NCBI GenBank assembly: GCA_009663005.1 | Contig: VIGQ01002269.1 | Coordinates: 5,001-32,981, forward strand | DNA: 27,981 bases | Reading direction: 5' to 3' | Source of the DNA: Actinidia chinensis | Taxonomy: Eukaryota; Streptophyta; Magnoliopsida; Ericales; Actinidiaceae | Shown: in pieces, positions 18,759 through 27,981 of the stretch | Layout: each line of letters opens with the position of its first letter | How positions within the stretch are numbered: position 1 is the stretch's first letter | The notes under the pieces: generated by a model | Database searches by the model: none | What the model saw: only the letters and a program-made list of their open reading frames with translations | What the model was told of the DNA's origin: nothing | Position numbers and translations under genes: made by a program

Positions 18759-18770
18759 GTAGTCTCTGTT
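18759..18770 (+). repeat. Target-site duplication, right copy
   Basis: gtagtctctgtt, identical to 18612-18623. The DUF295 frame resumes from here. Confidence 0.85.
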
Positions 18771-19547
18771 GATGTTAGCAATAATGGCACACCACAAGTA
18801 GAGGTGGTCCCTCTTTTGACTCCCACTGAAACTTCGAAGGCATATATTGTGGAAGCCTCGTCTGGGTAAGACTTGTTGGCTCGGTTAGAGGGTTTCTCGA
18901 GGAGAAGATCATCCACAACAGTTGGTGACCTCATGTTATAAAATCTTTAAACTTTTGGGCTTAGGTGGTGCGGTGGTGTTCAAAAATTTTGCTGACGTGT
19001 TGAGATCGCTGCCTGGGGGGCGGTGACTCATTGCTCTTGGGTGATAATTATTCTCTAGCCGTGTCCGCTTCAAATTCCCAAGTTGCCAGCCCAATTGCAT
19101 CTACTACACTGATGATTAAGACAACGACGATCTACCCTATTACCCCTATCACCCATGTACGGACCACTAGACATGGGCATGCCAATGCCTCCTCCAATCT
19201 GGATAGTGCCAACGCGTGACCACTCTCTTGGAAGGTGCGATACTCCGGGTGATACAGGTTTACAAGTGCTTTATAGTCTATTACGAAATGTTAATATGGA
19301 GAAGCAAAAGATAGAGTAGGATAGATTACATCAGGATAAGTCTAACTGTCTCCCTCTGAAAACTCAGATCTCTCGGTTTCCACATAGCTGATCGTTCATC
19401 TCTCTCATATTGATGCAAATTGTTGTAGCGGGTTTTCCTTCACTGCACTCATTGTGTGTATTTAGTATCTTCGGCAACCTCAGAATTCTTTGATTGGTTA
19501 ACGTTCATTGGCAATTTCTGGTAGTGGTCTAGTTCAAATTATATTGT

Positions 19548-20270
19548 TTGGCTCAAGAATTTTTGTGTTTTGATATTTTGTTAGTGTTGATGGTGGACGG
19601 TATGATGACAGGACTCTGCAAGACTGCAATGCAATTAACTTATTATTGCAAACAAGGTATATAATAGGAAGAGTGCTGTTAAAAATTTGTCTACCTCTGT
19701 AAATAACTATAAACAGCAAACAAAGGAAATTGGAATTTTATGATGTCCAATTATTGATTCCAGGAAAAGAAGCTCTTAATTAGTTTAAGCTAAACGAGTC
19801 GTTTTAGTGCTCATCTATAGCAGATACTGGGAATAAATGAAGATAAGATGCTGCTAGCATTCTACTGAACCTCCCTTGATGTGCTACAAATGCCATGTAT
19901 TAGTTTCATTGCCACGTCTTGTTCTTCCGCAACTCATCTGCTTAAATTGTTTTCCTTCTTCAACGAACCGTTACCTTCGTTAATTCACCAAGTATATGCT
20001 TTGGTCTCTCTTGTTTTAAATTGCTTGCTACTTTCGCACTTCCTAAGCAGACTGTGCCCGGCTCTATGAATTGGCATCAACAATTGTCCACCATCCATCT
20101 GTTCTATGATAATACTGTCTTCTTGACTTCGAGAATATGAAATAGCTTCATGTCGTTATAGAATAAGTGACAAATCATGCTTTTCATTTTTTCATTGAGA
20201 GCTTGTCTTTTTGAGTTCTGCCAGTTTCTTGGTATTATAATGCTAGTAAAGATGGAGTTTGAACAACTAT
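19548..20270 (+). repeat. Direct repeat block A, copy 1
   Basis: About 720 bases match 27304-27981 in the same orientation, from ttttgtgtt...gatattttg to gatggagtttgaac. There are many small indels and some deleted patches. The content looks non-coding: mixed T-rich intron-like sequence with a few GT/AG-like sites, and no gene family recognised. The second copy is cut by the window end, so the full repeat may be longer. Confidence 0.85.
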
Positions 20271-20296
20271 CTGCAGTAAACTAATATTGTCCAATC

Positions 20297-20882
20297 TAGG
20301 GATGGCATTTGCCCCTGCCCCGCCCCGACCGGGTGAGATTTCGGGGGATTTCTTTGGGGTCGAGGCGGGGACGGTTTTGTATACCCCGCTCCCGATCCCG
20401 AAATGTTAAAATTAAAAAATAAAAGTTACTTAATAATATCTAATTAAAGTGAAGGGGTGCAAATTGAAATTAATCCCTAAAATATCTAACACACAACACT
20501 GACAACATGTTCTGTTGTGGTTGATTTAATAGGGTTACTTTGAGTTTTAAATTTTGAGTTTTGAGTTCAAATCGTCTATCTTGATTTTTGAATTTCAAAT
20601 TTTAAGGGTTGGTATGGTTCATTTAGGGTTGTGATTTGTTTTTTTTTTAAATTTTTTGGCTTAGGATTTGGTGGTGATTTAAGGGATTTTTTTTGTGGTT
20701 GTGGTGGTTGCAATTCGCGGGTTTGGATTCGGGCGGGCCTCCCGAGTCCCGCGTTAGGGGGCGGGATTGGGGGTTAACAAAATCCCCCCGCCGGGGAATC
20801 GGGGCTTAAAGAAATTGCGGAATCGGGGGGACAGGAACAACACCAACCTCCGACCGCGCCGCCCCCCCCGTTTCCATCCCTA
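20297..20882. mobile_element. hAT-like non-autonomous element with GC-rich terminal regions
   Basis: The ends are inverted: tagggatggcatttgcccc on the left, and on the right ccgtttccatcccta, whose complement starts tagggatggaaacggg. Ends of the tagggatgg type followed by long runs of cccc/gggg repeats are characteristic of a widespread plant hAT-like MITE family. The 586-bp element has GC-rich flanks (20300-20400, 20700-20880), an AT-rich middle, and no transposase. An 8-base target-site duplication was not found in the immediate flanks (gtccaatc versus ctacttcc). Confidence 0.7.
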
Positions 20883-20964
20883 CTACTTCCAATGCTAATT
20901 TAGACAGATTTAAACACAAAAATTATGCTACGAATAATTGGGACTTGTATATCACACAAAAAAC

Positions 20965-21085
20965 AATTGTGCAAACAAAGTGCTTATTTGCTTGATTCAA
21001 CTGTTGCAAATATCCTTAGGATAATTCAATACACTGCTAAAATGAGAATGAAGGAAATACTTTTAAAAGGTAAGCAGGACAGATA
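20965..21085 (+). repeat. Direct repeat block B, copy 1
   Basis: It matches 27110-27240 (shared gtgcaaacaaagtgcttatt, ttaggataat and caatacactgct, then gtaagca). It is non-coding. In this copy it follows block A and the hAT-like element; in the second copy it precedes block A. Confidence 0.8.
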
Positions 21086-21978
21086 ATGTTTTGCCTTGCT
21101 ACTGTTTGTTGACCGCTCTCCCCTTTCCCTGCTGTGTTGGTCGCTAATTTTTCATTCATACAATATAAAAACATTGTTATTTTACTAGGAGAACATTACT
21201 CTGTATGTAAAAATTGGGAGCTCATTGGGATTGTTTTTATTTTAATCTGTCAATTTTAAACTTTAGAAAATTGGGTACAGCTCGTGAGGTCGTTTTTTCA
21301 GCTGTTTTTCCGTTACAATATATATTTTCTACATCTCACACTGCAGGCATCAACCTTTGGTACTGATTCCAGGCCCTGTCCTGGCGCGATTGGATGTGAT
21401 GGTAAATGGGTCCGAGAGGGCGAGCTATTGCACCACAGAGTCTTTCATATGTAATTCCCATGCTCATCTTTTTTGCTACTCTCTATTCTCTATGTTATAT
21501 AATTGACTTTTTGCCATGGCATTTGAATAGCAATTCTTAATTTTATATTTTTTTTATCATAGAAATGATTTTTTCTTCGTCCCCTTGACATTTATGTAGA
21601 ATGGGAAGAATATGGAATGAGATGGTGTGTAGAAAATAATCAATTCAAAAATATCTCAATTTTGTTAATTAAACACAAAAAATGAATCACTCTTTTCTTA
21701 CACTTAGGGCAACTGACATAATTCTTATATTCTAGTGAATGACATTATTCCAACAAATGTACCTAATAATATTTATGACTTTTTGATACTTGAAAATGAT
21801 TATTTTTAATGAAATGAAATTATCCACCCTTCCAAAATTCATTCATCCCAACTACCCCCACCATAGTCCATTCATGGATTGCTATTATAGGAATTAATAC
21901 AACTTACAAAAAGAGAGCACAACAGAAATGTGGGACAGAGACATCCATATTGTAATGGCTGTGTTTTTCAATAAATAG
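21086..21978. other. Spacer without a recognised gene; one exon-like stretch
   Basis: Absent from the second repeat copy. At 21346-21462, after an acceptor-like cactgcag, a frame reads ASTFGTDSRPCPGAIGCD and GKWVREGELLHHRVFHM before a stop. The composition is protein-like but I do not recognise it. The rest is T-rich and AT-rich sequence. Confidence 0.3.
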
Positions 21979-22035
21979 ACTTGTAAGTATGTTCAAAAGA
22001 AACAGCATAATTAACTCTAACTCAGCTCAAAGAGA
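21979..22035 (+). repeat. Direct repeat block C, copy 1
   Basis: tagacttgtaagtatgttcaaaag...cagcataattaactct matches 27247-27300. It ends at ctcaaaga, which is also the sequence at the start of block A. Confidence 0.8.
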
Positions 22036-22755
22036 ACTGTGAACATCTTTATCACTGACATATATCTTTTGAACAAAAAACCCTAATAGCGATATGGGAC
22101 ATATTTTTGAAGTATGGTCGTTCATCCAATTCTCTATAAGAACCTTGTCAGTAGGTTCCCAAAACGGGCCCTAATTTAACATCAATGAGTTAATATTTTT
22201 GTTCATCCAGTATGCAATATTGTGAAAGAAATTACAAATTCCAGCCAAATAAACACAACAACGCCATCCTCCATGGCATCCCAAAATTCGTCATACAGGA
22301 GTCATTAAAACGTGAACCAATTTCGTAAAGTAGAAGTTTCTTGCTGCGTCCGACCAGGTGGGTGTTGATGTTCAATCGTCATCTTCCTGGCTCCTGGTTG
22401 TTGTTGGATCTCACCCATTATTGGATCCAACTTAATTATTTTTTAGCATGCAACACACACCCAGTCCAACTGTGTACGAAAAAATTACAACAGACAAACG
22501 TCCAAAGTCTTATGACTGAAGTTGTTTAGTTATAAGGCTGAACTTTGGTTACAATTGCTTATTTAGAAAGTAGAAGTTGAAAAGCTTCAAAATGGCTCTT
22601 CCATCTTTTGGAAGAAGCAGAAGTGTGAATATAATATTATCCCTCCATAGGAAAGAATCAAGATTTTACCTTCATGTCTCCAGTTTCCCTACTTGTGGGC
22701 CGAAGAATCTTCAAGCATCGGTGTATAGATTCATGCATAGAAAAATAAATATAAG
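22036..22755. other. Spacer without recognised genes
   Basis: Short plus-strand ORFs at 22341-22529 and 22577-22777 show no family motifs and are judged random. No repeat partner was found in the window. Confidence 0.4.
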
Positions 22756-22780
22756 CCAATTATCTTCGCGTTTATAAAAA
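22756..22780 (+). promoter_or_regulatory. Candidate core promoter (CCAAT and TATA)
   Basis: CCAAT at 22756-22760 is followed by TTTATAAAAA at 22771-22780 and a C/T-rich stretch, then an ATG at 22864. Spacing would allow a start near 22805 and a 60-base 5' UTR. The sequence is suggestive but not decisive in such AT-rich DNA. Confidence 0.35.
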
Positions 22781-22863
22781 ACCCATTCTCCTCCTTCTGG
22801 CAATTCCCTTCACAAAAACCAACGTTTTCTTGTACCCAATGTCCTATTATTTCTCTGAATAGG

Positions 22864-23046
22864 ATGCGGTGCTACTCCGATTATCCTTCCAAGAATCCAT
22901 CAACAGTCCTTTCTCACTTCTCGACCGGCTACCATTCGGGTACTTCTCTATCTCTTAGGGTAACTAGAAATACCGTCTCTCTCCTCTTCGTTCGTTTATT
23001 CATACTCCTCTACGATCAATTCACAACACAAATTACTTTCTTATAA
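22864..23046 (+). CDS. Small unidentified ORF downstream of the candidate promoter
   Basis: This 60-codon ORF starts MRCYSDYPSKNPSTVLSHF and has a hydrophobic C-terminal half (VSLLFVRLFILLYDQF). A GGTAACT donor-like site at about 22958 could end an exon after SGTSLSLR. A separate frame at 23048-23116 reads TNVEDAIVAASFQEPDAPLFERQ before GTAAGTG, a good donor sequence. Two exon-like pieces behind a TATA box are why this is listed. No family is recognised and it may be chance. Confidence 0.22.
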   Translation: MRCYSDYPSKNPSTVLSHFSTGYHSGTSLSLRVTRNTVSLLFVRLFILLYDQFTTQITFL

Positions 23047-23119
23047 GGAACAAACGTTGAAGATGCTATTGTGGCTGCCTCTTTCCAAGAGCCAGATGCA
23101 CCTTTATTTGAAAGGCAAG

Positions 23120-24100
23120 TAAGTGTAAGATAACATTGATACTTAATCTGAATGTAAGAAGTTTTGACGATACAATGTGGGAACATAAAATTAGTACATA
23201 AATAAAATTTAGTCAACTAAAAGTTAGACGGGTGCATATTGTTTAATAGAATGTGTTTTTTTACTTCTTCTATGTATTTGTAAAACAACTAGCTCTTCTT
23301 TCTTGTAGAGACATATCAGATTGAGTCAATAATTAATCAACAATTCAATCTATTTTATATATTGATTCATGACCTATATAACAAACATTTTCGTATCTCA
23401 AATTTTTTATTTAGAAATACAACTCTGATCTTGTCGCGAATGCTAGGTCTGCTAGATTAGTTTATCTGGCAATTCACCACCCATCGCACAAAACAAATGA
23501 CAAAACATGTTTTCTCCTGCTCTTTCTTTTTTTTTTTTTTTTACTCGACTAACATAGAAATTTAATATTCTTACTACCCCACAACACGTTCAAACTTTTC
23601 GAACCCTAATTTAACAACAACCAAATAATAATACACGTAACACATATTGAAGAACTCAATACTAGACTGTTTAATATTTTATATTTTTTTAATGCAATTC
23701 GGGCACAAGAAGAAGCAATTATTATAACTTGAGAGAATTTTTACACAGTGAGCATCAATGAATAAGGAAAATTTAAGTCAAGTTCAGACCACGTTATTAA
23801 AAAAACAAACCTATGTTCCTTTATTTAACCAAATCATCTAGTCCAACTAATTTAATTGGAAGAACGCAAGAAGCTCGAGACCAAAACACAATTGTACGAG
23901 AATAGTAAATGATAAGTTCACATGGTATCGGCTAATTCACAAATTCAACGATAGAGGCAAGAACAGAAAAGACAAAATAAATCATTCCCAACACATATGT
24001 AACACAGTATAAGCAAAGATAAAAAAAATAAAATTTTATGTTTAACATTGATTTTATTTCATTTTTTTTTGGGTGGAAGATACAGAAAAAGACATGAGAC
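23120..24100. other. AT-rich spacer with a 16-T run
   Basis: It contains a T run at 23527-23542 and general AT-rich sequence. The minus-strand ORF 23932-24150 and the ORF 23016-23216 show no family features. No RNA gene was recognised. Confidence 0.45.
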
Positions 24101-25228
24101 GAGAGATCGATCATCACGACGAAAACGCCTCTCCTTGCGTCCTGGGACATCCGTATTGTCTAAGAGCATTGCGATTGGTTGCTTCTGATTGTGGGGACTA
24201 TGGGTAAGGTCCTGCCCAAAACCCTGTCTATCAAGTATTACACCAATTCCCTCAGTTTTTCCTTATGGCTGAATCGATACCTTTTGTTCTTCTTCACCGG
24301 GCGGTAGATGAATATCCATGTATGCGTTTATTTGCGATGTTCTCGACGCATCACCACTAACACTCGAACCTTCCTTCGTACATTCTCTTCCATTTCTTGG
24401 AATCAGATATGAGGAAATCAGCCTTACTTTATACATGAATCTTCTCCATTCTTTGAAATGCCAAGAGGACGACATCCCAGAGGTCATCAATATATATTTT
24501 AAATAAAAATCCCACATAGTGGACAAGAAGACTTAATTGGTGCTTGCGAAGTGTTCCTCCTAATAGGTCTTTCTTAGAACTAAACACTTAGACGCTAACA
24601 AGAGTCCCACGCGGACAATGTAAATCTTTTTGTGGAAAATCTCCTTAATGAATGTGGACTATATTACAGTTACGTTGTTGGTTGTGATAAGGCAAAGTTA
24701 TACTTATATCCGTAATTTCATTCGATTAGCTCTCTTAATGGTAAGAAATATATTAGTTAACCTTATTGGACAAATCGATTGGTCTTGGCGTACCCGATAA
24801 ATTTTTACACACGTAAGCAATAATGGAAATATTATATTAATGTGTGGAGGACCCAGAGGGCACTTTAGACTAAACATAAATAAATAGGGCGATTGTCCTC
24901 ATGTACATGTCAGAGACAGTAAACTATTTTTTAAAAATTTTTTTATATTTCTTTAATAACAAAACAGACCCATTTTGATATATTACAAGAGAACAAAAAT
25001 AAAAAAAATATAATAACTTTTGAAATAATTTTATTTATACATACACAAACGAGGATATAAGTGAAATTACTATAATTTAATAGAATATTATAATAAAATA
25101 ATAGTGGGGGGAGGGGGCATATATTTCGAGTATGAATTTAGTAAACCCCGTACATTATTCATTCCTAATTGAGTAGTGACTAATATTTTAGCAAATTGTA
25201 CTCTACCTGCATGGGTAGAAAAATTGTT
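24101..25228. other. Gene-poor region, partly very AT-rich
   Basis: Overlapping ORFs at 24263-24526 (minus) and 24318-24506 (plus) occupy a GC-richer patch, but neither resembles a known family. Bases 24920-25110 are dominated by A/T with few G/C. Two TCCCAC motifs (24508, 24605) recall plant snRNA upstream elements, but no snRNA follows. Confidence 0.4.
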
Positions 25229-25289
25229 TAAACCCCCTCTTTAGAATAGGGGTGGATAGGGTACCCATTAAACATTTTTTTGCTGTCAT

Positions 25290-25462
25290 CTCCGGTGGAT
25301 GGCAATGGTGGCTGGTTGGCGGTGGTAGTTGATGGGGGCGGTGGTAGTTGGTGGCATTAGACGACAATGTTTTGTGGTGGTGCTTGTGATTGGTAGCATT
25401 AGTGGTGGTTATTAGGTAGTGGCGGAGGTGGTTGTGGTTATTAGGTAGCGACAACAATGTGT
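25290..25462 (+). repeat. GGT-rich low-complexity tract
   Basis: Degenerate repeats of ggtggt, ggcggtggtagtt and ttattaggtagtgg make up this stretch. The minus-strand His/Asn/Pro-rich ORF (25203-25457) is a by-product of the composition. Confidence 0.75.
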
Positions 25463-26600
25463 GTCTTTTTTCATAAATAATTTTTTAATAGAAGATTATC
25501 TACCTCGGGTATAAGGAGAAATTAGTTAGGATTCGGTACAAATAGATCAAGTGGGCCGATGTGCCCGAAATTTGTTAATAATTAGAGCAATACTGTAAAG
25601 CATTAATATGATGTGTGGAATACGCAGGGGGAGTGGCACTTTCAAAGGGCCACTAATTTTTAAGGGTAAATTACAATGACTGGTCTAAATTTTGTATTTA
25701 ATCCTATTCAACTTTATCTTCTAGACATTAACATGACCCCTGTTAGTGGTTTCTCCTAATTGACGTTACGTGAAAAGTAAAATGACCTAGTAACCTTTCA
25801 CTTAAACATGATGCAAATGACAGTATTGCCCAAACGTTCTCCATTCTTTCCCCTATACTCTCCCCTCTCTGAATTTGTCAGTCCCAACCCCACCACCACC
25901 ACCTTGCCACCATCAAAAATACAAAAGAACTAGAATAAAAATCTTAGAGAGAGAACCCAGATTTTATGGATAAAATACATCAATATAATCAAACACAACA
26001 CCAACATCCCAAATCATATTTTGGTGGATTTGGTTTTCTCGTTTTTTTGTAATTAGTGTTATGATTTCACAACTCACCCACCCAACAGCCACCTCATACC
26101 CAACGCCATTACAAGAACAAAAGAAAATTCTAGAGACAGTTAGATGGGTGTTTGTTGATTGATTTTGAGAAATGAGACCAGCCAACTCAAACAAATTCAA
26201 TTTTGTTTATGAACTCAACCCAAATTGGGTCTAGAGAGATGTTTTAATGATTGGGATTTAAAACCTATGGCTCAATAATTTCAATTTTTTTGGCAAGCCC
26301 AAATTGATTTGTAGAGAGAGAGGAAGGTCTCAGCAAGGTGTAAATCAATTGGGATGGATCTGACCAAATCCCCACAACAAAAGCAATTGGGAGTGGCGAC
26401 CATCAAGGAAAACAACAACGAGTGGCGGGCCACAACCATCTCTCTTTCTGACGTTCGGCTAGCGCCATTGGCAACCCTAGGTCATTGATGGTTGATGAGC
26501 GTTCGAACTGCATGGTGAGACCGGCCGGCGACGGTGGACCTGGTCGTTGGGTCACGCGTGTCTGGTGAGGGCGAGGTTTTGCTTGAGTGACCCGGTGGTG
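25463..26600. other. Gene-poor sequence with dispersed-repeat character
   Basis: 25650-25830 (starting aagggtaaattacaatgac) resembles the edges of dispersed plant repeats, but no partner lies in the window. 26380-26580 is GC-richer with short ACC/GGT-type motifs. The minus-strand ORF at 25964-26200 has no family features. Confidence 0.35.
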
Positions 26601-26604
26601 TATG

Positions 26605-26742
26605 TCTCTATCTCTTCCCTCCCCTCAATCTCTATCTCGTTCTCTCTCCTCCCATCTCCATCCCATCCATCCCCCTTTATCTCTGTGTCCTATCATCTTC
26701 TCTCACTCTGTTTCTCCTCTTTCCTCTTCTTGGCAGAATCTA
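26605..26742 (+). repeat. CT-rich low-complexity tract ending in an acceptor-like CAG
   Basis: A polypyrimidine tract (tctctatctc, ccatctccatcccatccatc and similar) runs to cttcttggcag at about 26737. The overlapping Ser/Pro/Leu-rich ORFs reflect composition only. Confidence 0.7.
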
Positions 26743-26819
26743 ACTGGACACAGGTTATCTGGAGTCTGGTTTGGGAGTTTTTGGACTGCACTGTGAGTCC
26801 AAGTTTTTTTTTTTTGTGT

Positions 26820-26960
26820 GTGTAATCGTTAGTATTATAAATTTTGTGTAATAAATTATATTGATTGAATATAAATTAATATTTATTTTATATTATTTTA
26901 TAATTTAATAAATAAAAATATTATATAAAATTATATTTATTTATCTTGTTATGAATTCAT
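26820..26960. repeat. Highly AT-rich tract
   Basis: About 140 bases are almost entirely A and T (ttatattgattg, atattatataaaattatat). It lies just before the second copy of repeat blocks B, C and A. Confidence 0.75.
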
Positions 26961-27109
26961 ATTCATTAACATTTAATCTGATTAACTTACTTTTTATAGT
27001 ATTATAATTCTCGATGAAGACGTATAATAATATATTTTAATTATTCAATCCCAAAATGCTTATTCAATCCAAAGTGGACTTTGTATAAGCCTGTCAACCC
27101 TAATTATAT

Positions 27110-27240
27110 GCTCTGCAAAATAACATGTGCAAACAAGTGCTTATTGCTTGATGCAATTGTCAAAATGCCTTAGGATAATGCCAATACACTCTGCTTAAAA
27201 TGAGAAATGAGTAATATTACAGGTAAGCAAGGATGTGGTT
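27110..27240 (+). repeat. Direct repeat block B, copy 2
   Basis: Second copy of 20965-21085. The 0.9 kb that follows block B in the first copy is missing here, and block C comes next. Confidence 0.8.
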
Positions 27241-27246
27241 GATAAT

Positions 27247-27303
27247 AGATTTGTAAAGATTGTTCAAAAGAAAAGCATAATTAACTCTACCTCAAGGCTC
27301 AAA
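27247..27303 (+). repeat. Direct repeat block C, copy 2
   Basis: Second copy of 21979-22035, ending at ggctcaaagaa, where it fuses to block A. Confidence 0.8.
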
Positions 27304-27981
27304 GAATTTTTGTGTTGATATTTTGTTAGTGTGATGTGTGGACGTTATGTGACAGGACTCTCCAAGACTGGTAAATGCAATTAACTTATTGTTTGCAAAA
27401 CAAGGTAAATAATTGACTAGTGCGGTTAAAATTTGTCTACCTCTGTTAATAACTATAACAGCAACAAAGGAAATTGGAATTTTATGATTTCAATTAATTG
27501 ATTCGAGAAAAGAAGCACCTAAACGAGTCGTTTAGTGCCCTGTATAGCAGGATACTGGGATAAAATGAAGATAAGATGCTGCCTAGCAATTCTACTGAAC
27601 CTCCCTTGCCGTGCTGCAAATGCCAAGGTAATTAGTTCATTGCACTTCTTGTGCTTCCGCAACGCATTCTGCTTAAATTATTTTCATTCACCGAATCCTT
27701 TACTCGTTAATTCTACCAAGTATAGCTATTGTTCTCTCTGCTTTCCTTTGCTACTTTCACTTTCATAAGCAGACTGTGCCCTGCCTCCTATGAATGGCAT
27801 CAGAAATTGTCCACCACCATCTTTCTATGATAATAATGTCTTCTGAATTCGAGAATACGAAAATAGGCGTATGTCATTATTGAATAACGACAGAATCATT
27901 CTTTTCATTGAGAGCTTGGCTTTTGAGTTTCTGCAATGTTGCTCTTGGTAATTAAAATGCTCGTAAAGATGGAGTTTGAAC
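27304..27981 (+). repeat. Direct repeat block A, copy 2 (cut by window end)
   Basis: Second copy of 19548-20270. It runs to the last base of the window, so whether it continues into a second hAT-like element is unknown. A short frame in this copy (27563-27628) reads MKIRCCLAILLNLPCRAANA up to a GTAATT donor-like site, but the first copy does not keep it. Confidence 0.85.

Larger units (their letters stand above)
18150..19265 (+). pseudogene. DUF295 / F-box-type (KIB1-4 beta-propeller domain) pseudogene
   Basis: DUF295 proteins are a large plant family, often with an N-terminal F-box that links them to SCF ubiquitin ligases; the C-terminal domain is a predicted beta-propeller. The plus strand shows, in order: ITLFNPFSRKS (about 18310), YEVLKVVLSCDHSLEPDDLM, VMAFYGVFRKLACIKPGKA (to 18530), then after a one-base shift TYIEEEVSFIDAIYRLGKF (about 18535-18590). 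It continues past an insertion with VDVSNNGTPQVEVVPLLTPT and KAYIVEASSG (18770-18868), FKVFKL, GDNYSLAVSASN (19037-19075), and YGPLDMGMPMPPPIW near 19160-19205. No F-box was recognised upstream, so the 5' end is missing or too decayed. There are at least four frameshifts plus the insertion. Confidence 0.8.

Noticed and set aside
24505..24625. TCCCAC motifs resembling the plant snRNA upstream sequence element
   Set aside because: No TATA box at the required spacing and no U1, U2 or U5-type RNA start follows on either strand.
26547..26825. Ser/Pro/Leu-rich ORF of 92 codons
   Set aside because: It coincides with the CT-rich tract; two frames are open there because of composition.

Overview
This is plant nuclear DNA, almost certainly from a flowering plant. 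It is AT-rich and intron-bearing. It holds a Ty3/gypsy retrotransposon, a LINE-type 3' tail, a hAT-like element with inverted ends, and debris of two plant-typical gene families (NAC transcription factors and DUF295/F-box proteins). There is no bacterial-style gene organisation. No complete intact gene is visible; every recognisable coding region is fragmented, frameshifted or missing exons. Repeat copies differ mainly by one-base insertions and deletions, so some frameshifts may be long-read assembly errors rather than true mutations.

Layout. (1) 1-~4170: a decayed Ty3/gypsy element on the minus strand, with integrase, RNase H, reverse transcriptase, protease and gag read from low to high coordinate, then a probable LTR. 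Its integrase end runs off the window. (2) ~4171-10430: a minus-strand NAC gene (copy A). Its promoter plus exon 1 exists three times in tandem (units of about 1.7 kb at 6150-10430), followed by a 1.5 kb intron 1, exon 2 (4970-5246), exon 3 (4528-4666) and one C-terminal exon (4190-4435). The retroelement adjoins the gene where its 3' part is lost. (3) 10430-12900: low-complexity DNA, a duplicated 140-bp repeat led by a perfect 20-bp palindrome, and unidentified exon-like fragments. (4) 12905-17785: a second NAC copy. Copy B (minus) has exons 2 and 3 and three tandem C-terminal exons but no exon 1. Copy C (plus) is a head-to-head inverted copy with four tandem C-terminal exons and the 3' flank. 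B and C form a foldback with arms of about 1.5-1.8 kb. (5) 18150-19265: a DUF295/F-box-type pseudogene (plus), split by a 135-bp LINE-like insertion with a 12-bp target-site duplication. (6) 19540-27981: a non-coding duplicated block (19548-22035, partly repeated in rearranged order at 27110-27981), a 586-bp hAT-like element, and long gene-poor AT-rich stretches.

How the parts relate. The main theme is one NAC locus that has been repeatedly copied: its promoter-exon 1 part tandemly, its C-terminal exon tandemly, and its whole 3' half in inverted orientation. The inverted part could, if transcribed, fold into a long double-stranded RNA matching the other NAC copies. That is an inference; no transcription evidence is available from sequence alone.
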